Shown here one piece after another: positions 31,201-43,200 of a stretch of 64,000 nt of DNA. The stretch covers positions 2,691,270 to 2,755,269 of the forward strand of contig NC_133494.1 of the NCBI RefSeq assembly GCF_025370935.1, given 5' to 3'. The notes under the pieces were generated by a model. That model ran no database searches and was not told the origin of the DNA. It worked only from the letters and a program-made list of their open reading frames with translations. Every line of letters starts with the position of its first letter. Positions within the stretch are counted from its first letter, which is position 1. The translations under genes were made by a program, and so were the position numbers. The stretch is from Choristoneura fumiferana. Lineage: Eukaryota > Arthropoda > Insecta > Lepidoptera > Tortricidae.

Positions 31201-34200
31201 TAATGGCCCTACTATGTCCATGTGGACATGTGAAAAACGAAGTGATGGTGTATGAAATGATGATATGGGTGATGACGTATGACGTGAAATTTTGTTTCTC
31301 TGGCAATCTGTGCATTCTCTCGCCCAACGGCGACAATCTCTGCGTATGTCGGGCCAGACGAATCGTTGCGTCACCAATTTGACAGTTGCTTTTGCACCTG
31401 GATGGCTCAAACCGTGCAATGAGTTGAAAGCTGCACGACGAAAGGCTTGAGTAAGGTAAGGTCTTGAATTACCGGTGGAGATGTCGCAATAAATTTCGAA
31501 ATTATTTTCAAAAGATTTGATTTTCTTGAGATTCAATGAAGACGATGATGATGATGATGATGAGTCAACTTGAAGAAGCGCTTGCAGTTCAGGATCTTTA
31601 TCTTGAGCGCGTGCAAGGCTTTCGTAGTTGATTGACCCATTTATTTCTTCTACTCTTGAGAGTGCGTCTGCAACAACGTTATCTTTTCCCGCTACGTACC
31701 GTATGTCCGTACTAAACTGTGAGATGAAGTCTAAGTATCGGAACTGTCTCGGTGAGCATTTGTCTCTAGCGGTGGTGAATGCAAACGTCAAAGGTTTATG
31801 ATCCGTATAGATGATGAAGGGTCTGGCCTCGACCATGTGACGAAAATGTCTGATAGCGTCGTATATAGCCAGCAGTTCTCTGTCATACGGACTATACTTC
31901 TTTTGAGCAGGATTCAGTGGTCTTGAAAAGAATGCTAGTGGTTCCCAGGCTTCCGGTGCTGCGCGCTGCTGTAAGACTGCGCCGATGGAAACGTCTGAGG
32001 CGTCAGTGTGGATAGCGAGCTCGACGTCTGTCAGCGGATGAGCGAGAAGAGTGGCTTGAGAGAGAGCTTGCTTACATGACTCGAATGCATGCATCATGTC
32101 TTCTGTCATCTCGATCTCTTGCGTTGGCTTCTTCTTGGACCGGACAGTACGACGTTCAAGGGCGCTTGCAAAGCTGATGCACCTGGTACGAACCTTCTGT
32201 AGAAGTTGAACATGCCCAGGAATCGTCTGAGTTCCTTGACATTCTTGGGTACAGGGTAGTCTTGGATTGCTTGTACCTTAGACTGTAGCGGACGGATCCC
32301 CTCTGCGGACACTTCATGGCCAAGAAAGGTGATGTTCGTTACACCAAACTCACATTTTGCAGTGTTGATGAGGATACCATACTCTGACAGTCGACGAAAT
32401 AGTTGATGGAGATGTTGGTGATGCTCTTCTGCGTTTCGAGAGAAGATCAGAATATCGTCCAAGTATCCATAGCAGAAATCCAGACCTCGCAGCGCTTCGT
32501 CCATGAAACGTTGAAACGTTTGAGCTGCGTTCCGGAGACCAAACGTCATGTATGGAAACTGAAACAGGCCAAAAGGTGTGATAATGGCTGTCTTCTTGAT
32601 GTCATCCGGATAAACTGGGATCTGGTTGTAGGCTTTGACAAGATCAACCTTGGAAAATATTGTACTCCCGGCGAGTTGCTGCGTAAAGTCTTGAATATGT
32701 CGGATCGGGTACTTGTCTGGAATCGTACGCGCATTAAGGGCACGGTAATCGCCGCATGGTCGCCAGCCGTCATCTTTCTTGGGTACTAGATGAAGCGGAG
32801 AAGACCATGGACTCTCAGACTGACAAGCTGTACCGTTCTGCAGCATATCCTCGAACTCCTTTTGTGCGATCTTCAGGCGATCCGGAGGAAGGCGTCGGGG
32901 CTTACTTGCAATCGGCGGGCCAGGGAGTGTGCGTATATGATGCACCGTATTATGCTTGGGTACCTTTGGTGTACCTGAAGGTCGGGTGATGTCGGGATAC
33001 TGACGTAGGATCTCGTGGTACTTAGATTCCCCTGACATCACCTTCACTGACGAGATGTCTTCGGATGTACCTTGGGTTGGTACTGCAGCGGAAAGAGTAG
33101 TGTGGCCATCTATAATGCGTTGTTTTCTGCAATCAATCATAATATTAAAGAAGGACAAAAAATCAACACCAATGATGGGTTTAGCAACGTCTGCCACAAC
33201 GAATCTCCAATTAAATGCTCGCCGCAAACCCAAGTCAAGTTTCAGTTGCACCGAACCGTAGGTAGATATAACTGAGCCGTTCGCCGCTGTTAACTCGTAG
33301 CTGCTCTTAGGTCGGTTGCCACTGAGTGACGTGCGCGGGTATACACACAAATCCGACCCGGTGTCTACTAGGAAGAGAACTTTCGAGGAACGGTCCATTA
33401 CGAAGAGGCGGCCCGGTTTGGTATGGCAGTCGTTAGCCGCTACTTCCGGCTGCCGTCGAAGTTTTCCGACCCAGGGTAACTGCAAGGCCTGGTACAGCGA
33501 GTAGAGTTGTCTCCAAACCTGTAATGGTACCAGCAGATGGACGGGTCTCTTGGTTTCGACGCAGACCGTGACCGCGCTTGACGTCCGACTGGAGTTTTGT
33601 TGCGGGAATTAAAACGCGAGCGCGATCTTGAGTGCGGTTGTCTACTACTGAACTGCGCTTTGAGCGAAGCAATTTCCGATGTTAGTTCTGCCATTTGCTT
33701 TGCCATTGCCACGAAATCTGAATTTGAAAAATTTTTGCTGTCACTGTCATTTTTTACGGAAAATATTTGCGGTTCTTGTGGTACAAGATCGTGCACTTTG
33801 TCAGCTAAATCCGCGAGTTCATCTAGCGTTGAATTTGGCTGCGATGCGATTACAACCTGTAAATTTTTCGGTAACCGGCTTGACCATACGGTGCGCAAAA
33901 AATCATCTGTCACTGAAGTTCCAGCCAAAATGCGCAGCTGGCGTAAAAATTGCGATGGTTTCCTATCGCCCATTTGCTCACCTTGTAATAATTGCAGCGA
34001 TTTCTTTTCCTGCGACAATGACAATCTTGAAATAAGCTCGGTTTTCAATTTGACGTATCGGTTTTCGGCCGGCGGAGAATTTATAATGTCTTTGACTTCT
34101 ACCGCGTATTGATGTTCCAACTGACTAATTACATAATTGAATTTTGTAGAATCAGCCGTTATTCCCGACAAAGAAAATTGTGCTTCCATCTGCGAAAACC

Positions 34201-37200
34201 AAAGCGCAGGCTCTTGCGGCCAAAACGGCGGCGCTCGTACACCGACTTTGAAAACGGCGCCATCGCTGTCACTTGCGCTGTTTCCCTTTGACATTTCAAT
34301 ATTATGTAGGTTTTATATTCTTACTTGAATTTTGCTTGAATTTTGCGTTTCTTGTCCAATGCGGGGTCACCAGTGTAGGTGCGCCTCCTGAGGCTTCGAT
34401 GAATTAATGAAAAGAGATTTAGAGGCACACGAACGTATAATAAAGATTATCAAAAAGGAAAGTATTTACAATGGAATATTAAACTAGGGAAAGGGAAGGA
34501 AATGAGTTTCGCGCAATGGATAATAGTTCTGTTCAGGACCGCGTCGCCGGAAGGAATGTCGCTCCGCTTCTCGACTGGCCTTCTGGGCAATTCAAATTAA
34601 CTCGAATACGCCGCGCAGTTCCACGCGCCGGTGTGCAGATGTTTACAGTATTGCCAACACGTGGAACCGACTGCGGCTAGCGGGGTAATGTCTTATCTGG
34701 ACGCTACAATATGCATGTAGATAAAACTTTTTATTGAACGTTACAGAATAGCTGGCGGATTACTAAATTTGTTATGTATGTATAGGTAGCGACATACAAA
34801 ATATATAAAACAAAGTCGTGTTAGTTGCTTAGTTACACCATTTATATTATAACTCAAGAACGGCTGGACATATTTTTATGATTTTTGTGTTTTTAGATTT
34901 GTCTTCGTCAGGAATAGGAATAGTTTTTTCCAGCGATAAATCTCAAAATTTTCAGCTTTATCGCTATGTCACGTGACCAGATTTGACGCTGGAAACGAGC
35001 GTCGAGCGACTTGCATGTGGCCGCGCCTTTAGACAATAAGGCCTGCTTACCGTGAGTTCATCGACCATGGACGCCGTCAACTTCTCGGCCCACGCGGCGT
35101 TGACAGGCGGCAACACTTGCTCATCCAACAGCTTCAGGATGGCGGCGATCGTGTACTGAGATGTGCCGATTAGCTGAAAAAAAAGTAGGGTAAACGTCCG
35201 AGACAGACAGACAAACAGACATGGACATGGCGAAACTCTAAGGGTTCATTTTGGCTACGGAACCCTAAAAAAGAATTCAATTAAACATCAAACGTCCGAT
35301 CGGCCAAGGGCTAATAGAATCATCATCATCATCATCCCAGCCTATATACGTCCCACTGCTGGGCACAGGCCTCCTCTTAGATGAGAGAGCTTTGAGCAGT
35401 AGTTCCCAAGCGGGCCCAGTGCGGATTGGGAACTTCACACACACCATTGAATTGCTTCGCAGGTATGTGCAGGTTTCCTCACGATGTTTTCCTTCACCGT
35501 AAAGCTCGTGGTAAATTTCAAATGTAATTCCGCACATTAATTACAAAAACTCAGAGGTGCGAGCCGGGGTTCGAACCCACGATCCTCTGCTTGAAAGACC
35601 ATAGGTCATACAAGGCTCATACAATGAAAAGCATAATTTGTAAAGAAAGAAAAATTATTAACTGACGTGTATTAACTATAATAACAAATACTAAAATATC
35701 GAGGATGATTGATTAAATGAATTGCGATTAACAGTAATATTACCCACATACCAACTTATCTATACTTTATCAAAGTTCGACTAAAGGCGCAGTCACACGC
35801 AGTCGCTTGTCGCTCGTTTGCAGCGATAAATCTGGTCACGTGACCCCATTTTGAATTTCCCGCGACTCAAAAAAGTAGCTTCAAGTCGCCCCGTCGAGCA
35901 GCAGCGACAAGATCGCTGCTTGCAGGAATGATCTTGGTCTTGGAAACTGATTTCCTAATCTCATTTAGTAGCAGTCGTGGCAGTAGAACAAATAGAAAAA
36001 AACAGCGTTTGCCAAAATTGAAGAGGTTTTTTTTCCAGCGAGAAAGCTCAACATTTTCAGCTTTATCGCTATATGTCACGTGACCAGATTTGACGCTGGA
36101 AACGAGCGTCGAGCGATCTGTTTCAAAAAAATATACCTCGTTGAGTTTCTTGCCGGATTCTTCTCAACAGAGGTTTTTTCCGAACCGGTGGTAGATTTTT
36201 TTTTGACATTCATAAGTGCTTGTTATAGCCTAAATTGAATAAAGATACTTTATTTTGACTTTGACTTTGATATAGGGCTCAGAGTTGCTCAGCGAGCTAT
36301 ATGGAGAGAGCTATGCTCGGGTTTCTCTACGGGATCGATTTAAAAATGAAGAGATACGTAGAAGAACAAGGGTCACCGACATAGCCAAGCGAATTAGCTC
36401 GTTGAAGTGGCAATGGGCAGGCCATGTACAGAGAACAGATGACCGTTGGGGGCGAAAAGTTCTCGAATGGATAATGGAGACCACGGAGCAGCAAGCGCAG
36501 CGTTGGACGTCCACCAACGAGATGGACGGATGACCTGGTTAAAGCCACGGGTTCACGGTGGATGCAGGCCGCTGCCAACCGAAGCAACTGGAAGTCTATG
36601 TCCAAAGGTGGACGATCAATCATAGTCAAATAGAACAAGTATGCACACTCCGACCCTTTACTACCACTTAACTGCCTACTCCGACGCGGACGCTTAGGGT
36701 AGTCGATGTCTATTTTAGTTTAATTAATTACCTACCGGCAAATAATTTTAGTATGAAAGTTAACTTCAAATTGACTAATGCCTGTGTCTATTATGAAACT
36801 TAATCCTCCTTAAATTATCAGTGTGTGCGTGCGGCAGGTGCGTGCGTACTGGCGCCGATCGGCGCGCACGCATTTAAGCCACGCGATGTACTTTTGTTCG
36901 TAGTGAACCTACTTGTTCTATTTTACTATGGTTCTATGGCCGACATGGTGATTATTATTTAGTCTACCTTTTTCCCGAGCTCAGTGAGTCCATGCGCGAC
37001 GCCTTTGTTATCCGTGAGCATGCGCGGGAAGTCTTCCGTCTCGTTGGTCATGGCGTGCTTCCACAGCGCGAACATGTGGTCGAAGCCCGCGTGATAGTAC
37101 GGCTGCGGCAGGGACGCCGTGGCGCGGCCCTCCGCCGACAACTTCGCCACGACCCTGAGAATTTTGGAATCACTTTGAGACACTGGCTTTTGTACAGTGG

Positions 37201-40200
37201 GAGTAGGAAAACCTTCGTCAGTTATTAAATTGATGCCTTTATAGTCATAGACTCTTAGTACGTTTTGAAACCAAGGCACTAAGTAGACAAGGGCATATCA
37301 AATTATACTTACTTGACATGATAATAAGGGTCAAAATAGTATACACCTCTAATATATATCTAGTTTCATACCAATACCAAACCTTTTGAGTTTGAATCAA
37401 ATAATGTTCTATTTAATCGTCAGTGTTTGTCAGTGCCAAGGTGTAGTGGTAGGGTTGCTATGGTTACCTTTAAACAAGATTATGTTTAGCAGGTGGACAG
37501 TTTGTTGCAGTATGTCATACTCAATTGGTAAAGCAGATTATCGCTCATACTGAGCAAAGGAAAATAGATCTTGAGGTGACGAACCTTTTTTTACTCCAAC
37601 GCACGTAAAAAGAGCTCCTGGCGATATACATGCGCAGTGAGCGAAATCCGGACCAAATTGGCGTCGGAGCGGAGCAGTGGGGGGCGCGGGAGGGGGCGTA
37701 AAGGTTGTCAGTTGACAGATGCGCAAACGTATTCCCTCCACTAGCCACCCAGAGCTCTTTTTACGTGCGTTGACTTGTACACCGAATACATTTTAAAACA
37801 CCTTGTATAATACGTCAGCAAAGCAAGAAAAAGAGCTACTTCATTGAATCAGGCGTTACTTTGCGGAAGTCCATATTCATTTTTTATATTCGACCGGATG
37901 GCAAAAGACCAAGTGGGTCTCCTGATGGTAAGAGATCACCACCGCCCATAGACATCTGCAACACCAAGGGGATTGCAGATGCGTTGCCAACCTAGAGGCC
38001 TAAGATGGGATACCTTAAGTGCCAGTAATTTCACCGCTGCTGGCTGGCTAAGTAATTTGACCGGCTGCTTTTTTAATGACCTAAATCAATTACTTTGCTC
38101 ACCCGCGACCTTATGATAGCTATATGTAAGTTTATGCAAGATATTTCATGCAGTTCCTCCACCTCCACATTGTAAGAACACACACAAACCTATCTATCAC
38201 CACCACCACACTACACTGACGCGTTTCGAACTCAACCAAAGCTCATCTTCAGAGCAACACAACCGTACACCATGCTACCAGATATTGGACTAGCAAACCA
38301 CAACAAACTTTTTAATTTGTCACTGTAATGTGTGTGTGAATGTTTGTTACTCCTTCACGTTAAAACGGCTTGACGGATTTGGATGAAATTTGGTGTGTAG
38401 GTAGCTGGACGCCTGGAAAACACATAGGCTACTTTTTATCCCGAAATTCCCATGGGATAAGGATAGAATCTCGAAATAACAACCGCTGGACTTAGAGTCA
38501 TTAAAATTTGGACAGTTGTTTTTAGTAAAACGTCAATGAAGACGACGATATAAATTTTGGGAATTTTGTAAAATCCCGGAATTTCAATTGTAACTACCAC
38601 ATCGAGTAGTTTACGCATGCAGAGCCGCGGGTAAACTCTAGTGATGAATAAGTTAGACATAGGACTGACTTGTTCATGGCCTCCCTTAGTTCCTTGCTGA
38701 CGGGACTCACGCGCAGGTCTTGCGCCGACTCCACGTAGTACACTTTTACATTCTGCAAAATATATGTATATCTTAATTATAAATAACGTAAAATATCATG
38801 GTATTACTTTTATTTCAGATGCATGTAATTTGTAAAAAAAAACCTTATGATTAGCCTTTTGATCGGTATCGTAAAATTACAGGTGTTCTTCTCTACCACT
38901 ACGCGGGTTCGATTCCCGGTTCAGAGAAAGGTTAATTTGAAGTATAAAATCTTCTAGCTCTATCAGATATACAATACATAATATACTTTTCTTCCATGTG
39001 GGATAGCCGTGGGATATCCTGTACTGGAAAAAGCGACGGAATCAAAGTCCATACATCCATACATAATCGTACTAGCTCACTCTTGTAGACTACAGGCGCG
39101 GTCCGAAGGGGGGTCACACGGGACATGACACCAACCCCCCTCCCCCCAAATCGTACACGTCAAATTGAAAAATCTTCTAAAAACTTACAAAAAAAAAAAT
39201 TAGGCTGCAACCGCGTCTGGTAGACTCACTCGCTAACAAAACTGGTTGAGTCTGTGTTAGTGTTAAGTATGCTTCATTAAACTGTATATCTGTAGAGTAG
39301 ACATCTATTATTGGATTTCTGTTTAGTAATTAAGTCCTATTATAATGTACTGTTGTGCCGTTGATGCCCCAAATAAATTAAATAATAATCCATTCATAAT
39401 GAGGGCTATCGCGTATGAATTCGCCACTAGAGGCGCTAGTGTAGCGTGAGGTCTCCGAAATGTCAAATCTCATAGTTTTTGGGTGAGCTACGCGGGTTTA
39501 TTTACAATTAGAATAATTTTGTGAATATTTTGCATTATCTGAAATTAATTATGGCAAATATGCGTTCCGTCTGAATGTCTGTGTTTTGAGACAGTTTTGT
39601 CTTTCGGAAACCTTTGTCCTCCCTTTTTTCCGAACAAAACGGGGACTATGCAACACTGTGGCATGCTCGATATTTATATGGTACGGTTTTAAGGTGTATC
39701 CATTTTTTTAAAATCTAAACTTTGTTTTCACGCCCGTAACAAGACTTTCAAAACCATACTTAAAAACCTCACGCAACAGTGCGCCATCTAGGGAGACAAA
39801 AAACGATAGCCCTCATTAATACACTCACACACACATTTGAATAATTTAATAGGTAAACACTGTAAAGATGTCATCCTACGGGACAGGCCTAGCCTAATAT
39901 AGTGTAGGTGACACGGGTAACCACTATCTGTAAATCAAGTATGATAAAACTGTTCCTGTGCAAAACTTAATTTTATATCACTGTTTCCATTTTTTTTTTT
40001 AAGTACCAATCAATGTCAGTATAATTCATTAGCCTTAGCACTTTTCCACCTAAAAAAGAAACTATTTGACAGCGTCTTTCACTGTCATCTGTCATGTCAG
40101 TCAACAAAATTTAGCGAGTTTTATGAAGTTGTGGCTTTGGCTGTTAGGGGTGTATTGTATTGTGGATTCGAAAAATATTTTTGTTCTTAAATAGGTTTAA

Positions 40201-43200
40201 TGGTGACAAACAGTCTTCCTCGATCACTTTTCTGAGCAAATATACCTATTTACGTCATAGCCGTGGGGCACCTTGTATCCTTCGTTTACCTTAAGATCGA
40301 CGACCCTGTCCAGATTGAGGTGCTTGGCCTTGTCACCGGCTACCACCTTGGTGAGAGGCGCCAAGTCTTCGGGGTGCTTGCTCATGAAACCGATCGACGC
40401 CATCGTAGGGTCCAGACCGGACCTCAGCGCAGATCCTGTATTGACAAACAATTAGGGTTGGTTTTTTTGGAGTCTTTTTGTATTTTTTATTTCAACTCCA
40501 AATTTGTTACTTTTACGGGTATCCCGTGAAACCATATCGAAAATACAAACTGAGACATGGATGCACAGAAAAACCAGAAAAAGAGACCAGCGCTGGGAAT
40601 CGAACCCAGGTCCTCAGCAATCCGTGCTGCGTGCTATAACCCCTACACCACCGCTGGACAGGAATCTAGACACGATTTTTTCCTATGCATACATATCTCA
40701 TCTTGATTGCTTAGTAGCGACATCTCTTGTCTGGGTGAGCGGTTGGTTCCGAAAGAGTGTGACGTCTCTCGATGAGAGCGGAACATAGATGTCGCTAGTG
40801 CTGCTGCATAAGTAGCGTAGTAGAAATAAGCAACCTGAGATATGTATGCATAGGAAAAAATCGTGTCTAGATTCCTGTCCAGCGGTGGTGTAGGGGTTAT
40901 AGCACGCAGCACGGATTGCTGAGGACCTGGGTTCGATTCCCAGCGCTGGTCTCTTTTTCTGGTTTTTCTGTGCATCCATGTCTCAGTTTGAATTTCGAAA
41001 CAATTAGGGGCCGAATTTTCCGTAACCTAGTATCGTGAGATCCGTTTGACGTTTGCTTGCGATTGGCTCATTTAGTTATTTCTTATTTAACACGTTCGGC
41101 CCCAGTGACACAACGTTTGTGAGTTTTTAGTTCTTACTCATATGCCAGTGACACGTATTTGTGACTGCTGTGGGATCTGCGCTATGCCCAGCGTAAAAAC
41201 TTAGCGGATCACATTCGGCTCCGGCAACGTTCCGCTAAGCCCTTACGCTATGCCAGCCTTTAGGAGGTAGTACGAATTATTTTGACACGACATGCGGGTC
41301 ACTGGCATAGGAGTAAGAACTAAAAAGTCAAAGACGTTGTGTCACTGGCACGTCTGTGGCACGTATACGTGTCACTGGCATAGAAGTGACTGCTGTGGGA
41401 TATGCGACGTGTTAACCAATCACGAGCAAACGTCAAACGGACCTAACAATACTAACGCCATCTAGCGATATTTTGCCTCTGTAAAAACCCTCCTTGTGTA
41501 AATATAGATTACAGACAAGAAAAATTCATGTAAAAATTAATGTGTGTGTCTGTTGAAAATAAGATTTAGTGATTTTTTTTAAAATCGCTATATTATCTAT
41601 ATATTTTGAACATGAAACTACCGTGAGACTCATAAGTCTTAAAACGAGGGCTATTTCCCGAAATATTTTAGGTATTTTTAAATATTTTTCGAAATAGCCC
41701 GAAACATGTCGAGCTAAACTCGGTTTAAGACGTGAGTTATCCGTTATAATAACATTTAATATCTATATATTATTTAAAAATAGATATTTCTTTTTTAATT
41801 CTATCACACACACACACTGATCTGCGCTCCAGAACTCAAATTGTCGATGTGGGAATGAAGACCGCCAAATTAAAATGGGACTGGGCGGGACACGTCTGCC
41901 GCATGCATCCGGATCGCTGGGCCAAAGTAATCACCGATTGGGTTCCATGCGACGGGCACCGGAGCAGAAGCAGACCTAGGAGATGGCGGGACGACCTGGA
42001 CCGATTCCAGTCAGATTGGCAAGAGCTGGCCAAGAGTAGAGACGAGTGGAATAAGAAAGGGAAGGCTATTGCCCTGCAGTGGGACACATTATATATAAGC
42101 TATTTAAAAAAAACTGTAATATTTCTTTCTGTCTTACTTGCAATGTGACGTCATGTCAAGTACATATGTCTTTCTCTGTGTACTCCATACACGATGTTTT
42201 TATACGTAGGTAAAGGTAGTTAAAAAATGTTTTTGTTCGATAGAACTCATTGACAAGCTTTAATTTATAAATAAAATAAAAAATTACAAACTGCCATCCA
42301 GTCAAATAAAAAAAAAACAGTAGTTTCCCTAAGGAACAATGTTGTGAATTAAAACTTGTAAATAAACACACAAACATCACGCCTATATTCCCCAAATGGG
42401 GTAGGCAGAGCACACGAAACGTTACCGCTTCGGAGCCACTTTTAGCAATTTTAGGTCTTAAGTTTGACAAAAACGGTACAATAGTGACAGGTTGCTAGCC
42501 TGTCGCCTCCGGTGTACCTTAACCTATATCCTCAGTCGCCTCTTACGACATCCACGGATGAAATGGAGAGGTGTTATTCTAACCCGACACCACACGGGTA
42601 CGGGCACGGGTACGGGTTGTAAATAAACTACTGAATAAATCTCTTTATTTATGTGTTCATTTACCTTTAAGGCTGGTGTGTCCAGCGGTGGGGTTGAGCG
42701 CGAACAAGCCGCAGTAAAATGCAGGCATTCGTGTTGAACCGCCGATGTCCGAACCTGACATAAATACATTATACAATATATTTTCTAACATGATTCAAAT
42801 GATATCTACATGGTAAGTATTTTTTTCTCCAACAGAGATATAATGCTTGAAAAAATTAAATCACATTAAAACTGCTGATTGTTCAAATATTTGAACTCAA
42901 ATTTGCTAACAAATTGTTAAGTCACTGCATAGGGACTGTGTTATATTAACTTACTTTCGTTAATGAACGCCTTTACAATGTTGTTTCAATAGGCCGCAAT
43001 CGCTAAAGGTGAGGGTTATCGGTAAAAATAAAAGCGGTAAAATAAACGAACTTATTATTAATATGCAAGACTGTTGGCCAGAGTCGGAAAGTGACACTCC
43101 AAGTGTTGAATAAATTATAATTTTAAAATTAAAATAAGACTTTCAGTTCGATAGCGTAACGTTTACCAACAATATACTGCTATTGACACTTTTAACACTA

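Larger units (their letters stand above)
29969..34708 (-). mobile_element. Ty3/gypsy LTR retrotransposon, CsRn1-type, 4740 bp
   Basis: Complete two-LTR structure, transcribed on the - strand: LTR, primer-binding site TGGTGACCCCGC directly inside the 5' LTR, gag, protease-RT, RNase H-integrase, purine tract, LTR. The primer-binding site matches the type linked to tRNA-Trp priming in CsRn1-like elements, and Gag ends in the CHCC-type finger reported for that group; both are recalled family knowledge. There is no envelope gene. The flanking tetranucleotides are ATAG and ATAT, so no perfect target duplication is visible. Pol is broken by one frame change near 32106-32170. It lies in sense orientation in FAAH2-A intron 9. 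Confidence 0.93.

Noticed and set aside
33597..34112. 171-codon + strand frame
   Set aside because: Antisense of the retrotransposon gag gene; no domain.
29969..34708. Endogenous retrovirus with envelope
   Set aside because: No frame lies between integrase and the 3' LTR; the Pol frame ends 27 bp before it. It is an LTR retrotransposon without an envelope gene.
38885..38935. Possible tRNA 3' half (GCGGGTTCGATTCCCGG)
   Set aside because: No acceptor or D-arm partner upstream; SINE fragment.
40590..40960. Two tRNA-like sequences with good T-arms
   Set aside because: They sit in the arms of a palindrome, position 33 is C, and there is no long variable arm although the loop would read a Ser anticodon. 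Treated as SINE/MITE heads, not tRNA genes.
40504..40975. Identical-looking peptides on both strands
   Set aside because: A consequence of the palindrome, not a duplicated gene.
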